This document shows positions 46,927 to 57,600 of a stretch of DNA of 64,000 nucleotides, piece by piece. A program made the translations under genes and the position numbers. Each line of letters begins with the position of its first letter. Within the stretch, counting starts at the first letter, position 1. Source of the DNA: Glaciimonas sp. PAMC28666 (GTDB lineage: Bacteria; Pseudomonadota; Gammaproteobacteria; Burkholderiales; Burkholderiaceae_D); NCBI RefSeq assembly GCF_016917355.1, contig NZ_CP070304.1, positions 558,001 through 622,000 on the forward strand, written 5' to 3'. Under the pieces are notes generated by a model that had not been told where the DNA came from, made no database searches, and saw only the letters and a list, made by a program, of their open reading frames with translations.

Positions 46927-48036
46927 ATGAGTTTATTATTTACACCGTTAACACTACGCAGCGTAACGTTATCAAATCGCATCGCCGTCGCACCCATGTG
47001 CCAATATTCCGCTCAGGATGGTTTTGCTAACGACTGGCATCTGGTGCACTTAGGCAGCCGCGCAGTGGGCGGGGCAGGCCTGGTTATTTTTGAGGCGAGC
47101 GCGATTGTCGCAGAAGGTCGGATTACGCCAGAGGATCTGGGCATCTGGAAAGATGAGCATATTGCACCCTTGCGCCGAATCACCCAATTTATTGAACAGC
47201 AAGGTGTGGTCGCGGGGATTCAATTAGCCCATGCAGGACGTAAAGCCAGTGCCTACCGCCCATGGGAAGCGACGCAAGGGAGTATTCCGTTAACGCAAGG
47301 CGGGTGGCAGACCGTCGGCCCCTCTGCGATCGCATTTGACGCCAATTTCCAAATACCCGTGGCACTCAGCGCAGAGCAAATTGCCGACATCGTGCAAGCC
47401 TTTGCCACGGCCGCACTGCGCGCCCATGCGGCTGGTTTCAAGCTGGTCGAAATTCATGCGGCGCACGGATATTTACTGCACGAATTTCTTTCACCGCTCA
47501 GCAATACCCGATCGGATCAATATGGTGGCAGCTTTGAAAATCGCATCCGTCTGGTCATGGAAGTGGTCACTGCGGTGCGCAAGGTCTGGCCTGAAGAATT
47601 GCCTTTACTGGTGCGCGTTTCTGCGACCGAATGGGTCGAAGGCGGCTGGAATGCCGACGAAACGGTGGCGTTAAGCATTCTGCTAAAAGAGGCGGGTGTC
47701 GATCTGGTCGATATCTCGACCGGTGGCAATGCGGCGAATGCCGTGATCCCGGTTGGCCCTGGATATCAGACCCAGTTTGCCGCCCGCGTCAAAAAAGAGG
47801 CCGATGTTGCCAGCGGAGCGGTCGGCATGATTACCGATCCGATTCAGGCGGAGCACATTTTGCGAACTGAACAAGCCGATCTCGTGTTACTGGCGCGCGA
47901 GTTGTTGCGCAATCCTAACTGGCCATTGCATGCTGCTGACGCACTACACGCCGAAACGCCCTGGCCGCCGCAATATGCGCGGGCCACCTCACGCAAAATG
48001 CCGCTGCGCCCTTCGATTGATTATGGGGATGAATGA
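46927..48036 (+). CDS. NADH:flavin oxidoreductase, old yellow enzyme (YqjM-like)
   Basis: FMN-dependent ene-reductase of 369 residues. N-terminus LTLRSVTLSNRIAVAPMCQYSA; active-site His pair in LVEIHAAHGYLLHEFLSPLSNTR; YGGSFENRIRLVMEVV; C-terminal FMN-binding VGMITDPIQAEHIL and ADLVLLARELLRNPNWP. PMCQYSA places it with the thermophilic-like YqjM/XenA class. AGGA precedes the start. Probably co-transcribed with the ABC exporter. Confidence 0.93.
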   Translation: MSLLFTPLTLRSVTLSNRIAVAPMCQYSAQDGFANDWHLVHLGSRAVGGAGLVIFEASAIVAEGRITPEDLGIWKDEHIAPLRRITQFIEQQGVVAGIQLAHAGRKASAYRPWEATQGSIPLTQGGWQTVGPSAIAFDANFQIPVALSAEQIADIVQAFATAALRAHAAGFKLVEIHAAHGYLLHEFLSPLSNTRSDQYGGSFENRIRLVMEVVTAVRKVWPEELPLLVRVSATEWVEGGWNADETVALSILLKEAGVDLVDISTGGNAANAVIPVGPGYQTQFAARVKKEADVASGAVGMITDPIQAEHILRTEQADLVLLARELLRNPNWPLHAADALHAETPWPPQYARATSRKMPLRPSIDYGDE

Positions 48037-48161
48037 GAACGGTCGTGCGCAATCAACCTCGACTTAAGCACTACCTGAGTTAGGCGAAGGGCGATGCACA
48101 CTCGCGATGCCGTATGTACGATGCAGAATCCGCGTAAGGGTTTCGCGTCCTGAGCGCGGCA

Positions 48162-49097
48162 TCAAGTCGCCGACATACCCAGTCCCACCGCGACTTCCGA
48201 AATCAGACGCCGTAACCAGACTACGTCCGGTGCGACGTGGGAACGGGTATGCCATAACATATAGAAACGCATTTTTGGCATGTCAAACGGCAGCGGAAAT
48301 ACCTGAATCGGCCAGTCCTTGACAAAGTAATTGGCGAATTGTCGGCCGGTCGTAAAGATCAGATCGGATTTTGCCAAAACATGCGGAACCAACGCAAAAT
48401 AAGGGATCGCGACCTGAATGTTACGCTTCAATCCCTGTTCTGCGAGCGCTGCATCGATACTGCTGCGATGTCCTTCGATATACGGTGTCGGTGCCAGATG
48501 CGGCATCTCAACGTAATATTTCAGCGTCAGTCCTTTCTTGGCGACCGGATGATCGCGGTGCATCATGCAGACAACTTCGTCTTCGAACAGTTGCGCAAGA
48601 TGCAGATGTTCCGGAGGATCGGGCCAATTGCCGATCACCAGATCCAGACGGCCGGTCTCCAGGGCATTGGAGTAATCAAGTCCTGCATCTAATGCATGCA
48701 CCATCAGACTGGCACCCGGCGCCCGGCGCCGCACCTGCTCTATGATGGATGGAATCAGCAGCACGTTAAGATAATCGGGCGTTCCGACATGAAATACGCG
48801 CCCGGTACTCCCCGCTTCAAAGGCCGCTACCGGCGCGCCGATCTTTTCAAAGACATCCAGCCCTTCTTTTGCCAGCGCCAGCAATTCCTGCCCGCGTTCG
48901 GTCGGTACCATCCCCGTTTTCCCTCGTACCAATATGGCGTCGCCGGTCAATTCGCGCAACCGCTTTAGCGTGTTGCTGATAGTCGGTTGCGATTGCCCTA
49001 ACTTGATCGCTGTTCGTGACACGCTTTTTTCCACCAGCAAAGTGTGCAAGACGCGAAGCAGATAAGTATCGAGATGATGGTTAGCGCGAGAGGTCAT
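48162..49097 (-). CDS. LysR-family transcriptional regulator
   Basis: 311 residues from MTSRANHHLDTYLLRVLHTLL; a longer open frame upstream is unlikely to be coding. Helix-turn-helix SVSRTAIKLGQSQPTISNTLKRLRELTGD, substrate domain from about 90 (RVFHVGTPDYLNVLLIPSIIEQV). NodD/PcpR-like branch features. Divergent from the oxidoreductase at 49524 across 426 bp, which it may regulate. Confidence 0.88.
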   Translation of the reverse strand: MTSRANHHLDTYLLRVLHTLLVEKSVSRTAIKLGQSQPTISNTLKRLRELTGDAILVRGKTGMVPTERGQELLALAKEGLDVFEKIGAPVAAFEAGSTGRVFHVGTPDYLNVLLIPSIIEQVRRRAPGASLMVHALDAGLDYSNALETGRLDLVIGNWPDPPEHLHLAQLFEDEVVCMMHRDHPVAKKGLTLKYYVEMPHLAPTPYIEGHRSSIDAALAEQGLKRNIQVAIPYFALVPHVLAKSDLIFTTGRQFANYFVKDWPIQVFPLPFDMPKMRFYMLWHTRSHVAPDVVWLRRLISEVAVGLGMSAT

Positions 49098-49523
49098 TAA
49101 CAATAACAATCGGGGGGAAAACTGGGTGAAAGTAAGAAGCGCCGCGCAAATTGGTAACCTGCCCACAAACCTATCTGCATTCTCGCAGGATAACGGATAA
49201 GTGCTCTGTTGAGTATATTCACATTCCCACAACCTTAATTGGTTTAGGACGCTTTTTCCAGCTGCCCACGCGTCGCGCGCCAATCATTACACTCCTTCTG
49301 GTCAGCGACGCATCCAACCCCGATCGGAGCTCTGAATTGACGGTTCGACCATTTAGAGTTGATCCTTTTGAAATGTAACAGCAAGGAACCGGGCGCATAA
49401 CGCTGCAATGCCGGTCCAAATATCTTTTATCGCATAAACTGATGGCATGCTATTTCGTACGGTAGCCATTATTCGAACAACGCCAGATCGCCAGCGTTGA
49501 TTCAACTTTCAGGAGATCCAATC
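49098..49523. other. Divergent promoter region, nothing further recognised
   Basis: 426 bp between the LysR gene and the oxidoreductase. A TTGACG hexamer occurs around 49335 but no matching -10 at proper spacing was clear, and no palindrome stood out. Confidence 0.4.
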
Positions 49524-50552
49524 ATGACGCATAGCAATACTATCAATCGTAGTGTCGTTCTTGCTGCCCGTCCGCATGGTGCGCCGACAGCAGACAATTT
49601 TCGACTGGAAGAAACAGTTGTACCAACACCCGCCACCGGGCAGTTATTGCTGCGCACATTGTTTCTTTCCCTCGACCCTTATATGCGTGGCCGCATGAGC
49701 GATGCCCCGTCGTATGCGCCACCGGTCGCAGTCAATGCCGTCATGGGCGGCGGCACCATAGCGCGGGTGGAAGAATCTTTCCACTCCGATTACAAAGTGG
49801 GCGATCTTGTACTTAGCTATAGCGGTTGGCAAGACTACCTATTGTCGGATGGAACCGGCCTGACAAAACTCGACAGCAGCCAACAAAAGCCATCGCATCG
49901 ATTAGGGGTATTGGGAATGCCGGGCTTTACTGCCTATGTCGGCTTGCTCGATATAGGGCTGCCTAAAGCGGGCGAAACCGTAGTCGTCGCTGCCGCAACA
50001 GGCGCGGTCGGTTCTTTAGTCGGGCAAATTGCCAAGATCAAAGGCTGTACCGTCATTGGCATCGCGGGAGGAGCGGAAAAGTGCGCTTATGCCGTCAATG
50101 AACTGGGTTTTGACGCTTGTATCGATCACCGCAGCGATGACTTCCCGCAGCAACTGGCAGCGGCCTGCACTAGCGGTATCGACGTTTATTTTGAAAATGT
50201 TGGTGGCGCGGTGTTCGATGCAGTATTGCCACTGCTGAATGCATTTGCTCGCGTACCGGTGTGCGGCCTGATTGCCAACTATAACGCGACTAGCGTACGC
50301 GAGGGACCGGACCGTTCGCAAATGTTAACACGCGCGATATTGACCCGCCGGCTCAAGATACAAGGATTCATTAATTCAGATTACGCCCCTCGCCATAACG
50401 CGTTTTTGAGCGAAATGAGCGGATGGTTGAAATCGGGACAAATAAAATATCGCGAAGAATTCGTGGATGGCCTTGAAAATGCGCCGCAAGCGTTCATTGG
50501 CCTGCTACAAGGTAAAAATTTCGGGAAATTAATTATCAAGGTAGCGGAATAA
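49524..50552 (+). CDS. NADP-dependent oxidoreductase, MDR superfamily (CurA/PTGR-like)
   Basis: 342 residues from an ATG with AGGAG eight bases upstream. N-terminal MDR fold without zinc ligands (LRTLFLSLDPYMRGRMSD), nucleotide-binding VVVAAATGAVGSLVGQIAKIKGCTVIGIAGG and the late NARV-type VCGLIANYN segment. These features fit the leukotriene B4 12-hydroxydehydrogenase/curcumin reductase group reducing alpha,beta-unsaturated carbonyls. The physiological substrate is unknown. Confidence 0.92.
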   Translation: MTHSNTINRSVVLAARPHGAPTADNFRLEETVVPTPATGQLLLRTLFLSLDPYMRGRMSDAPSYAPPVAVNAVMGGGTIARVEESFHSDYKVGDLVLSYSGWQDYLLSDGTGLTKLDSSQQKPSHRLGVLGMPGFTAYVGLLDIGLPKAGETVVVAAATGAVGSLVGQIAKIKGCTVIGIAGGAEKCAYAVNELGFDACIDHRSDDFPQQLAAACTSGIDVYFENVGGAVFDAVLPLLNAFARVPVCGLIANYNATSVREGPDRSQMLTRAILTRRLKIQGFINSDYAPRHNAFLSEMSGWLKSGQIKYREEFVDGLENAPQAFIGLLQGKNFGKLIIKVAE

Positions 50553-50607
50553 AGTCTGGTCTGGCCTCGCGCGAGGAACAGGCGCAACGCACCACTTAAT
50601 GCCTGAG

Positions 50608-50654
50608 AAAAAAAGCACGCGTACCGGAATTACCGGAATGCATGCTTTTTTTTG
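50608..50654. terminator. Bidirectional terminator between oxidoreductase and upp
   Basis: A7 then GCACGCG (50608-50621), an inner CCGG-AATTA-CCGG region, and ATGCATGC followed by T8 (to 50653). The stem has one internal mismatch. It suits both convergent genes. Confidence 0.8.
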
Positions 50655-50690
50655 CTAAACATGCCGGGGCGTGTTTGCGAAGGTCCTAAA

Positions 50691-51341
50691 TTATTTGGTC
50701 CCGAAAATTCGATCGCCAGCATCACCCAGGCCAGGAACAATATATGCATGCTCATTGAGGTGGGAATCGAGGCTTGCCACATACAACTTAACCTGTGGAT
50801 GCGCATCTTGAAACACCTGAACGCCTTCCGGGGCGGCAACCAACGCGAGAAAAACGATTTGCGCATCGGTCACGCCACGTTGCTTGAGGACGTTGACGGC
50901 ATAGACCGCCGAGTTACCCGTCGCAACCATTGGATCGCATAGAATAAATGTACGCTCAGCCAAATCCGGCAAACGTACAAGATACTCAACCGGTTCAAGC
51001 GTTGCAGGATCGCGGTAGACACCAATATGACCAACGCGAGCAGATGGCACCAAATCCAACAAACCGTCGCTCATGCCGATACCGGCACGTAGAACTGGCA
51101 CAACCGCCAGTTTGCGCCCTGCGATAACCGGTGCATCCATGGTTTGAATCGGCGTTTCAATACGTTGCGTCGTCAGCGGTAAATCGCGAGTAATTTCATA
51201 CCCCATCAATTGGGTAATTTCACGTAACAACTGGCGGAATGTACGGGTCGACGTATCCTTGCTCCGCATATGGGTCAGCTTATGCTGAATCAGCGGATGG
51301 TTAAGGATAAAAAGATTAGGAAAGCGTGGATCGCTGAGCAT
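50691..51341 (-). CDS. upp: Uracil phosphoribosyltransferase
   Basis: Pyrimidine salvage: uracil plus PRPP to UMP. 216 residues. Signatures: [57 protein letters not shown] loop [13 protein letters not shown] and the uracil-binding C-terminus [20 protein letters not shown]. Monocistronic. Confidence 0.97.
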   Translation of the reverse strand: MLSDPRFPNLFILNHPLIQHKLTHMRSKDTSTRTFRQLLREITQLMGYEITRDLPLTTQRIETPIQTMDAPVIAGRKLAVVPVLRAGIGMSDGLLDLVPSARVGHIGVYRDPATLEPVEYLVRLPDLAERTFILCDPMVATGNSAVYAVNVLKQRGVTDAQIVFLALVAAPEGVQVFQDAHPQVKLYVASLDSHLNEHAYIVPGLGDAGDRIFGTK

Positions 51342-51555
51342 AATGAAAGATTAAGACGAATGGTCGGATTGAGACGAAACAGAAAAGACTAAACAGCCTG
51401 CGCACGCCACTGCACTGCACTGCAGAAGGCGCTGCTGCTTATCTGCAACTACGTGCATCGTTGCTGCAATTTTTTTACTGTTTCGGGCTGTTTTAGAATT
51501 TTTGCCAGCAACCACTAAGTAGCGCTACCGCATTATCCTCATTAAACATAAACCG

Positions 51556-51984
51556 CTACTGAGAGATGGATGGTGATTTTGTTTCAAGCGTCGTCAGCGT
51601 CAGCAAGGCCAAAATTTGCTCAAGTTCGTGGCGCATTTCTATCAGGTCGATTTTGTTTTGAGCAGCTTCTGCGGCCGCAGCCATGGAATCTTTTTCGGCT
51701 TGCGCCATTCTGCCATCGAGTTTGTTACGTGCGCCGCTGATGGTAAAACCTTGCTCATACAAAAGTTCACGAATGCGCCGTATCAATAACACTTCGTGAT
51801 GCTGGTAATAACGTCGATTTCCGCGTCGTTTAACCGGTTTTAGTTGGGTAAACTCTTGCTCCCAATAGCGCAAAACATGCGGCTTCACACCGCAAAGATC
51901 GCTTACTTCACCGATAGTAAAATAGCGCTTCGCGGGAATCGGCGGCAAGACGATTACCTCAGATTTACTGATACGATCGTTCAT
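51556..51984 (-). CDS. MerR-family transcriptional regulator
   Basis: 142 residues with N-terminal MerR winged helix (RYFTIGEVSDLCGVKPHVLRYWEQEFTQLKPVKRRGNRRYYQHHEVLLIRRI) and a C-terminal coiled coil. This short MerR protein regularly follows ihfA in beta- and gammaproteobacteria; it starts 7 bp after the ihfA stop. No metal-binding Cys pair is visible at the C-terminus. The target is unknown. Confidence 0.9.
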   Translation of the reverse strand: MNDRISKSEVIVLPPIPAKRYFTIGEVSDLCGVKPHVLRYWEQEFTQLKPVKRRGNRRYYQHHEVLLIRRIRELLYEQGFTISGARNKLDGRMAQAEKDSMAAAAEAAQNKIDLIEMRHELEQILALLTLTTLETKSPSISQ

Positions 51985-51991
51985 GGGTTAA

Positions 51992-52402
51992 TTAAGCGAG
52001 GGAAAAAGGTTGTTGGGAAGTAGCTTCGACCATGCCTTTAAGCTTTTGGCTGGCATGAAAAGTAACTACACGACGCGCAGAAATAGGAATTTCTTCACCG
52101 GTTTTAGGATTGCGGCCAGGTCTTTGCGGCTTGTCGCGCAATTGAAAGTTGCCGAAACCAGAGAGTTTAACCGCCTCGCCGCGTTCCAGCGCATTACGCA
52201 TTTCATCGAAAAAAGTTTCAACCATGTCTTTGGCTTCGCGCTTGTTAAGCCCTACTTGTTCAAATAAAAGCTCAGCCAGCTCCGCTTTGGTTAATGTCGG
52301 TAAATCTTTTTCGGCCTGCGAACGCGCTTGCGCTTCGCGCATCGCCCGATTCAGATCGGCATCCAATACGGATTCAAACTCCACTGCCTGCATATCATTC
52401 AT
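51992..52402 (-). CDS. ihfA: Integration host factor subunit alpha
   Basis: DNA-bending histone-like protein. The core from [22 protein letters not shown] through [43 protein letters not shown] contains the beta-arm [10 protein letters not shown] and its intercalating proline. 136 residues against about 100 for E. coli IhfA: an acidic N-terminal extension of about 35 residues. Internal ATGs (52393, 52342) could be the true start, since the ribosome-binding site at 52402 is weak. Confidence 0.93.
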   Translation of the reverse strand: MNDMQAVEFESVLDADLNRAMREAQARSQAEKDLPTLTKAELAELLFEQVGLNKREAKDMVETFFDEMRNALERGEAVKLSGFGNFQLRDKPQRPGRNPKTGEEIPISARRVVTFHASQKLKGMVEATSQQPFSLA

Positions 52403-52696
52403 TCTGCGTTCACTCTGTTATTTTCACCCTGTTTTGCGATTCACCAAACCCAAAAATGTGCATTTAGTTCAGCACTTTTCGGATCGGGTTGCTTCTTGCT
52501 AACGCTTTGAAGCCTCGCTTTTGAAGCTTGCATTAAAGCAGAGCCTTAATACCTGGCCGTCATGTCCCGCCTTAATGCGCACAACCTGGGGCTGACACAT
52601 GGCGCTGACCGGAGACGCCTACCAACAGTCAAATACTGGCCGACATGATGAATATCGCCTCACCGGTTGTGCACCTTTTGACAATCCCATCGTTAT

Positions 52697-55123
52697 TTAA
52701 CTGCGTAACTTTGCACCGTCAATCTTGCCTATCGCCGCAATTAAAGCGGACATGGCGGCATCAACGGTATCGTCCTGGAGGGTGTTTTCAGTATCTTGCA
52801 ACGTAAACCGGAAAGCAAGACTTTTTTCGTCATTTTCTAAACCCTTGCCATGATATTCATCAAATAAAACAAAGGCTTGCAGAATTCTACAGGCGTTGTT
52901 AGTGCGCTGTTCGGTGGCGAAAATATCCATCAAATCCTGCGCTGGAATGGCCTGACTGACCACCACAGCAAGGTCACGCACGACCGCGGGGAATTTCGAA
53001 ATGTCGGCATACTTTGGTACTTCGCGCTGCTGCAATGCATCTACCGCCATTTCGAAAACGACCGGCGCTAGCGGCAGATCGTATTTCTGCTGCAATCGCG
53101 GATGAAGTTCACCAATAAAACCGACAACTTTTCCATCCAGCATAACTTGCGCCGAACGGCCCGGATGCAATGCAGGATGTTCGATCTTGGCAAAGCGCAA
53201 CGTTACCGGTGCGTATAGCGCCTCAAGGTCTGCCTTAACGTCATAAAAATCGACCACCCGGCTAGCTTGTCCCCATTGCTCTTCGGCGTAAGGACCGTAA
53301 GCCAAACCAGCAACGTGTTTCGGCTGATCGAAACCGGCGACTGATAACGGCCCATCCTGACTAACCGGGTTACGCAAAAACACTGTTCCAGACTCAAAGA
53401 GTCGAACACGATTAACTTTGCGATTCAAGTTGTACTTAACGTTTGCGACAAGGCTGGCGATCAGTGACGAACGCATCACACTCATCTGGCTAGCGATAGG
53501 ATTGATCAGTTTGATCGGCTCCAAATTGGCGGCAAAATCAATTTCCCAGGCTTCTTCAACGAAGCTGAAATTAATCACTTCCTGGTAATCAAGTGCAGCC
53601 AGTTTATGACTGATCGCAAATAATGACCGGGTGTTTTCGGGTGCAATAAACATCTCGTTCGGTGCCACCGGTGGCAATGCGGGAATGTTTTCAAAACCAT
53701 ACACGCGGACGATTTCTTCGATCAGATCTTCTTCAATCTCGATATCGAACCGGTAAGATGGCGGCGTCACCGAGAACACGCCAGGCGCTTGCGTAAAGGT
53801 AAGATTAAGTCGAGTGAAGATGTCCGCAATCAACGCATCGGTCAGCGGTACACCAATCACTTTGACGGCGCGCGCCGTGCGAACAGTGACAGGCAGGCGC
53901 ACCGGCAAATTAACTTTTTGGTCGTCAATCGGACCTACCTTGGTATCGTCGCCGCCGCAAATTTCAACGAGGAGCGCAGTAATGCGTTCGATATGCTCAA
54001 CAGTGGTCGCGAAATCGACGCCGCGTTCAAAACGATGTCCTGCATCGGTGGAAAAATTAAACCGACGGGCACGCCCTTGTATCGCTTGCGGAAACCAAAA
54101 CGCCGCTTCCAGATAAATATTTTTCGTTTCTAATGAAACAGCAGTAGCGTCGCCACCCATGGTACCGGCCAGAGACTCAATTTGCTGTTCGTCGGCGATG
54201 ACGCCGATCCACTCATCAACGCTCACGGTATTGCCGTTTAATAGCTTGAGCGATTCACCCGTTTTTCCCCAGCGCACGTCAAGACTGCCGTGAATTTTAT
54301 CCAGATCAAACACATGGGTAGGACGGCCAAGCTCCAGCATGACGTAGTTGGAAATGTCGACCAGCGCTGATATTGAACGCTGACCGCTGCGCTCCAGTCG
54401 CTGCTTCATCCATTGCGGCGTTGGAGCCTTGGCGTTCAATCCCCGAATCACGCGGCCAGAAAAACGTCCGCATAAATCCGGTGCCGAAATGGTCACCGGC
54501 AGTACTTCAGCAATGTTCGCGCTAACGGACTGATAAGTCGGATGTTTAAGCGCAGTGCCAGTCAACGCTGACACTTCACGCGCAACGCCCAGTACCGATA
54601 GACAATCGGCTTTATTCGGCGTTAGCTTGATCGTGAATTTAAGATCGTTCAACTCATAGTAGTCACGGAAGTTCAAGCCAACCGGAGCGTCGCCGGCCAA
54701 CTCCAGCAGTCCTTCGTTTTCTTCGGACAGCTTTAGTTCACGCGCCGAGCACAGCATGCCGTGCGATTCGATCCCGCGCAATTCACCCACTTTAATTTCA
54801 AAGGGCTTGCCGTCTGCGCCCGGAGGCAACATTGCTCCCGGCATCGCGCAAGGTACTTTCAAACCAGCGCGCACATTTGATGCACCGCATACTATCGTCA
54901 AGGCAGTGCCAGTGCCGACATCGACCTGACAGACATTCAGCCGGTCCGCATTAGGGTGTTTGGCGATCTCCAGCACCTGACCAACCACGACATTCGTGAA
55001 CGGCGGCGCCACCGGCACGACCTCTTCTACTTCGAGGCCGGACATCGTCAGCAAGTGGGATAATTCGTCCGAAGTCATACTCGGATCGACCATTGTACGC
55101 AGCCAGCTTTCAGAGAATTGCAT
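52697..55123 (-). CDS. pheT: Phenylalanyl-tRNA synthetase beta subunit
   Basis: 808 residues from [12 protein letters not shown]. tRNA-binding EMAP domain at about 40-150 ([46 protein letters not shown]), B3/B4 editing domain ([20 protein letters not shown]), B5 domain, inactive catalytic-like core and the C-terminal anticodon-binding FDX-ACB domain ([16 protein letters not shown]). The start was chosen with AAGG upstream. Forms the alpha2beta2 enzyme with PheS. Confidence 0.96.
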   Translation of the reverse strand: MQFSESWLRTMVDPSMTSDELSHLLTMSGLEVEEVVPVAPPFTNVVVGQVLEIAKHPNADRLNVCQVDVGTGTALTIVCGASNVRAGLKVPCAMPGAMLPPGADGKPFEIKVGELRGIESHGMLCSARELKLSEENEGLLELAGDAPVGLNFRDYYELNDLKFTIKLTPNKADCLSVLGVAREVSALTGTALKHPTYQSVSANIAEVLPVTISAPDLCGRFSGRVIRGLNAKAPTPQWMKQRLERSGQRSISALVDISNYVMLELGRPTHVFDLDKIHGSLDVRWGKTGESLKLLNGNTVSVDEWIGVIADEQQIESLAGTMGGDATAVSLETKNIYLEAAFWFPQAIQGRARRFNFSTDAGHRFERGVDFATTVEHIERITALLVEICGGDDTKVGPIDDQKVNLPVRLPVTVRTARAVKVIGVPLTDALIADIFTRLNLTFTQAPGVFSVTPPSYRFDIEIEEDLIEEIVRVYGFENIPALPPVAPNEMFIAPENTRSLFAISHKLAALDYQEVINFSFVEEAWEIDFAANLEPIKLINPIASQMSVMRSSLIASLVANVKYNLNRKVNRVRLFESGTVFLRNPVSQDGPLSVAGFDQPKHVAGLAYGPYAEEQWGQASRVVDFYDVKADLEALYAPVTLRFAKIEHPALHPGRSAQVMLDGKVVGFIGELHPRLQQKYDLPLAPVVFEMAVDALQQREVPKYADISKFPAVVRDLAVVVSQAIPAQDLMDIFATEQRTNNACRILQAFVLFDEYHGKGLENDEKSLAFRFTLQDTENTLQDDTVDAAMSALIAAIGKIDGAKLRS

Positions 55124-55220
55124 AGGTAAAACCTTCAAAAACCTTTAATCATGGAAGACTTGGACAGGTTTATTCGCAGTCAATGCGAACATTGTATCCA
55201 AGGCGTCTGGAGCAATTAAT

Positions 55221-56237
55221 TTAATTAAATTGCTTTAAAAAGCGCAAATCGCCTTCGTAGAATAGACGCAGATCGCTGATGCCGTAACGCAGCATTGTCA
55301 AGCGTTCCAGGCCGGAGCCGAACGCAAAACCAATGTACTGCTCAGGATCGAGCCCCATGTTGCGTACTACGCTAGGATGCACTTGACCGGCACCCGAAAC
55401 TTCGAGCCAGCGGCCTTTTAGCGGACCGCTGCCAAACGCGATATCGATCTCGGCGGAGGGTTCAGTAAATGGAAAGTAAGAAGGCCGGAAGCGAACCTGC
55501 AAATCGTCGGTCTCGAAGAAAGCTTTGACGAAATTCAGGTACACGCCCTTTAGGTCAGCAAAGCTGATGTCTTCGGCTATCCAAAGACCTTCGACCTGAT
55601 GAAACATGGGTGAATGCGTAGCGTCACTGTCAACGCGATAAGTTCGGCCAGGAGCGATCACTTTGATCGGCGGCTTGTTCATACGCGCGTAACGTACTTG
55701 CATCGGACTGGTATGTGTACGCAACAACAATGGCTTGCCTTGCGTATCATTACCTTCAATATAAAAGGTGTCCTGCATCGAGCGCGCCGGATGATTTTCC
55801 GGGCTGTTCAATGCAGTAAAGTTGGTCCAGTCGGTTTCGATTTCAGGGCCATCTGCCACATCAAAACCGATGGACCGGAAAATTTCCTCGACCCGTTCCC
55901 AGGTCCGCATCACGGGATGGATACCGCCCACGCCACGGCCACGACCTGGCAACGTCACGTCGATTGCCTCAGCATTCAAACGGACTTGCATCTGCGCATC
56001 TGCCAGCGCATCGCGACGCGCCGTCAGCGCGTTTTCAATCTGCTGCTTGGCGACGTTGATCACGGCGCCCTGCACTTTGCGCTCGTCAGGTCCAAGCTTG
56101 CCCAGACCCTTCATTTGCTCGGTGATTTGACCGGTTTTGCCAAGATATTTGGCTTTAGCGTTTTCCAGCGCAGCCGCATCAATCGCGGCGATAAAATCAG
56201 CCTGGGCTTGCGTTACAAGTTGTTCTAGGGAGTTCAT
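55221..56237 (-). CDS. pheS: Phenylalanyl-tRNA synthetase alpha subunit
   Basis: Catalytic subunit, class II synthetase, 338 residues from [20 protein letters not shown] with AGGAAAA upstream; the frame is open 13 codons further but without start support. Coiled-coil tRNA-binding arm (about 1-90), motif 1 around [14 protein letters not shown], motif 2 [15 protein letters not shown] and [21 protein letters not shown], motif 3 [18 protein letters not shown]. Confidence 0.96.
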   Translation of the reverse strand: MNSLEQLVTQAQADFIAAIDAAALENAKAKYLGKTGQITEQMKGLGKLGPDERKVQGAVINVAKQQIENALTARRDALADAQMQVRLNAEAIDVTLPGRGRGVGGIHPVMRTWERVEEIFRSIGFDVADGPEIETDWTNFTALNSPENHPARSMQDTFYIEGNDTQGKPLLLRTHTSPMQVRYARMNKPPIKVIAPGRTYRVDSDATHSPMFHQVEGLWIAEDISFADLKGVYLNFVKAFFETDDLQVRFRPSYFPFTEPSAEIDIAFGSGPLKGRWLEVSGAGQVHPSVVRNMGLDPEQYIGFAFGSGLERLTMLRYGISDLRLFYEGDLRFLKQFN

Positions 56238-56761
56238 GCAGTTTTCCTGCTCCAATGGGAAGCCGAAAAATTCCAATTAACAATAGAAAGAATACGGGGT
56301 GCTGCGAAATAACGACAGAGGACAAGAAATACAGGGCGATAACAACGCTCTCTGCTTTCACCACGTTGTGTACATGCTCCGATTACAAAGCACTGCCGGG
56401 CCGTGCACACGCACTATTTCGACAATTCCGCGATCTTGTTTCTAAGGCAAACGGGAACAAGAAACCATTAATCTTCAATAAGAGACAATCCAAAAAATTG
56501 TATCTAATTAAAAAAATAAAATGGCAGTTAAAAAACACAAACGGGGCATAAGGTGTTCACCTCTGCCCCGCTCGGGATTGCGCATGCTGAAAAACTCAAG
56601 CTACCCCGAGTCACCCCGGTTCACTTTAACTTCGCCACAGTCGCAAAACTATGCTATTAAATGTTTCAAAAAAACCGTTTAAATGGTGCAGTATCTCTTC
56701 GTCATACCTGCGTACCGACTCCGTAACTACACTTCATTCAAAGGCTTTTTGATCACATCTA
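56238..56761. other. Long rplT-pheS spacer
   Basis: 524 bp between rplT and pheS, longer than usual for this cluster. It holds the terminator-like hairpin at 56542-56570. No clear phenylalanine leader comparable to E. coli pheM lies upstream of that hairpin. Downstream, a GTG-started open frame of about 50 codons rich in Val, Leu and Phe overlaps the pheS start; I do not call it. Confidence 0.45.
56542..56570 (-). terminator. Terminator/attenuator-like hairpin between rplT and pheS
   Basis: On the minus strand CGGGGCA (56564-56570) pairs with TGCCCCG (56542-56548), with an inner AGGTG/CACCT stem, followed by a U-rich tail TTTGTGTTTTTT. Likely limits read-through from infC-rpmI-rplT into pheST. 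Confidence 0.75.
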
Positions 56762-57121
56762 TTACGCAGCGATGATGGCTTTAACTTGATTGACAATCGC
56801 AGCAAACGCTGGCTTGTCCATCACTGCCATATCGGCCAGGACTTTACGGTCCAGTTCGATAGAGGCACGCTTCAGACCGTTCATGAAGACGCTGTATGTT
56901 ACGCCATGCTCACGGGAAGCAGCGTTAATACGGGCGATCCACAATGCACGGAAGACGCGCTTTTTGTTACGACGATCGCGATACGCATATTGACCAGCGC
57001 GCATAACTGCTTGCTTGGCAACACGGTAAACTTTACTGCGGCGACCGCGGTAACCCTTGGCAAGGGCTAAAACTTTTTTATGACGGGCACGAGCTGTAAC
57101 CCCACGTTTTACTCTAGGCAT
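56762..57121 (-). CDS. rplT: 50S ribosomal protein L20
   Basis: 119 residues, [37 protein letters not shown] onward; a complete and typical L20. Binds 23S rRNA early in assembly and, in E. coli, represses the rpmI-rplT mRNA. It starts 23 bp after rpmI with a GGAG-type site. Confidence 0.98.
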   Translation of the reverse strand: MPRVKRGVTARARHKKVLALAKGYRGRRSKVYRVAKQAVMRAGQYAYRDRRNKKRVFRALWIARINAASREHGVTYSVFMNGLKRASIELDRKVLADMAVMDKPAFAAIVNQVKAIIAA

Positions 57122-57144
57122 AGTAACTCCTTAATAGTGTGAGG

Positions 57145-57342
57145 TTATGAGTTCGGCAACATTGCGCGGACGGATACCATGTTTGTTTCATGGACTCCGA
57201 CTGAACCACGCAAATTACGTTTGGTCTTGGTTGTTTTTTTGGTCAGGATGTGACGTTTGAACGCTTGACCGCGTTTAACAGTTCCACCCGGACGGACGCG
57301 AAAGCGCTTCTTAGCACCGCTTTTCGTTTTCATTTTTGGCAT
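57145..57342 (-). CDS. rpmI: 50S ribosomal protein L35
   Basis: 65 residues, [20 protein letters not shown] with the lysine/threonine-rich [13 protein letters not shown]; full-length L35. Between infC and rplT as usual. Its Shine-Dalgarno is part of a small hairpin (57351-57366). Confidence 0.97.
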   Translation of the reverse strand: MPKMKTKSGAKKRFRVRPGGTVKRGQAFKRHILTKKTTKTKRNLRGSVGVHETNMVSVRAMLPNS

Positions 57343-57350
57343 GATTCTAT

Positions 57351-57366
57351 CTGTCCTTCAGGACAG
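57351..57366 (-). promoter_or_regulatory. rpmI: Hairpin covering the rpmI ribosome-binding site
   Basis: On the minus strand CTGTCC-TGAA-GGACAG: a 6-7 bp perfect stem whose 3' arm with the loop contains AAGGA, the only purine-rich element before the rpmI ATG. Possible ribosomal-protein operator. Confidence 0.5.
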
Positions 57367-57600
57367 CTCCTTTTTTAACATGATTGCAGGTGGCAACAAT
57401 CGTTGCACTTGTATGCCTACTCTCACTTGTTTAAACCTGGGCACCCAATTCCGTGACCAGATTTTGCAACGGAGTCTAATCGCTAGACCGCTGCTTTTGG
57501 GTGAAGTGGCAATAAAAACCGCTTCACCACAAAATTTAAAGAGGTATTGCAACGACGAATACCAAGACAAAAAATTCGGCGCTTTAATACCTTCTTTTCA

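Noticed and set aside
51405-51424. CTGCA x3 pentamer run upstream of upp
   Set aside because: Too short to separate from chance, with no structural context.
53380-53415. Sequence resembling a tRNA T-arm (AGTCGAAC)
   Set aside because: It lies inside pheT and lacks the other arms of a tRNA.
55614-56228. 204-codon plus-strand frame opposite pheS
   Set aside because: Histidine/arginine-rich antisense translation of pheS, a typical shadow frame.
56521-56590. Short frame MPRLCFLTAILFF across the rplT-pheS hairpin, considered as a pheM-like leader
   Set aside because: It lies within and after the hairpin rather than before it, so it could not act as a classical leader.
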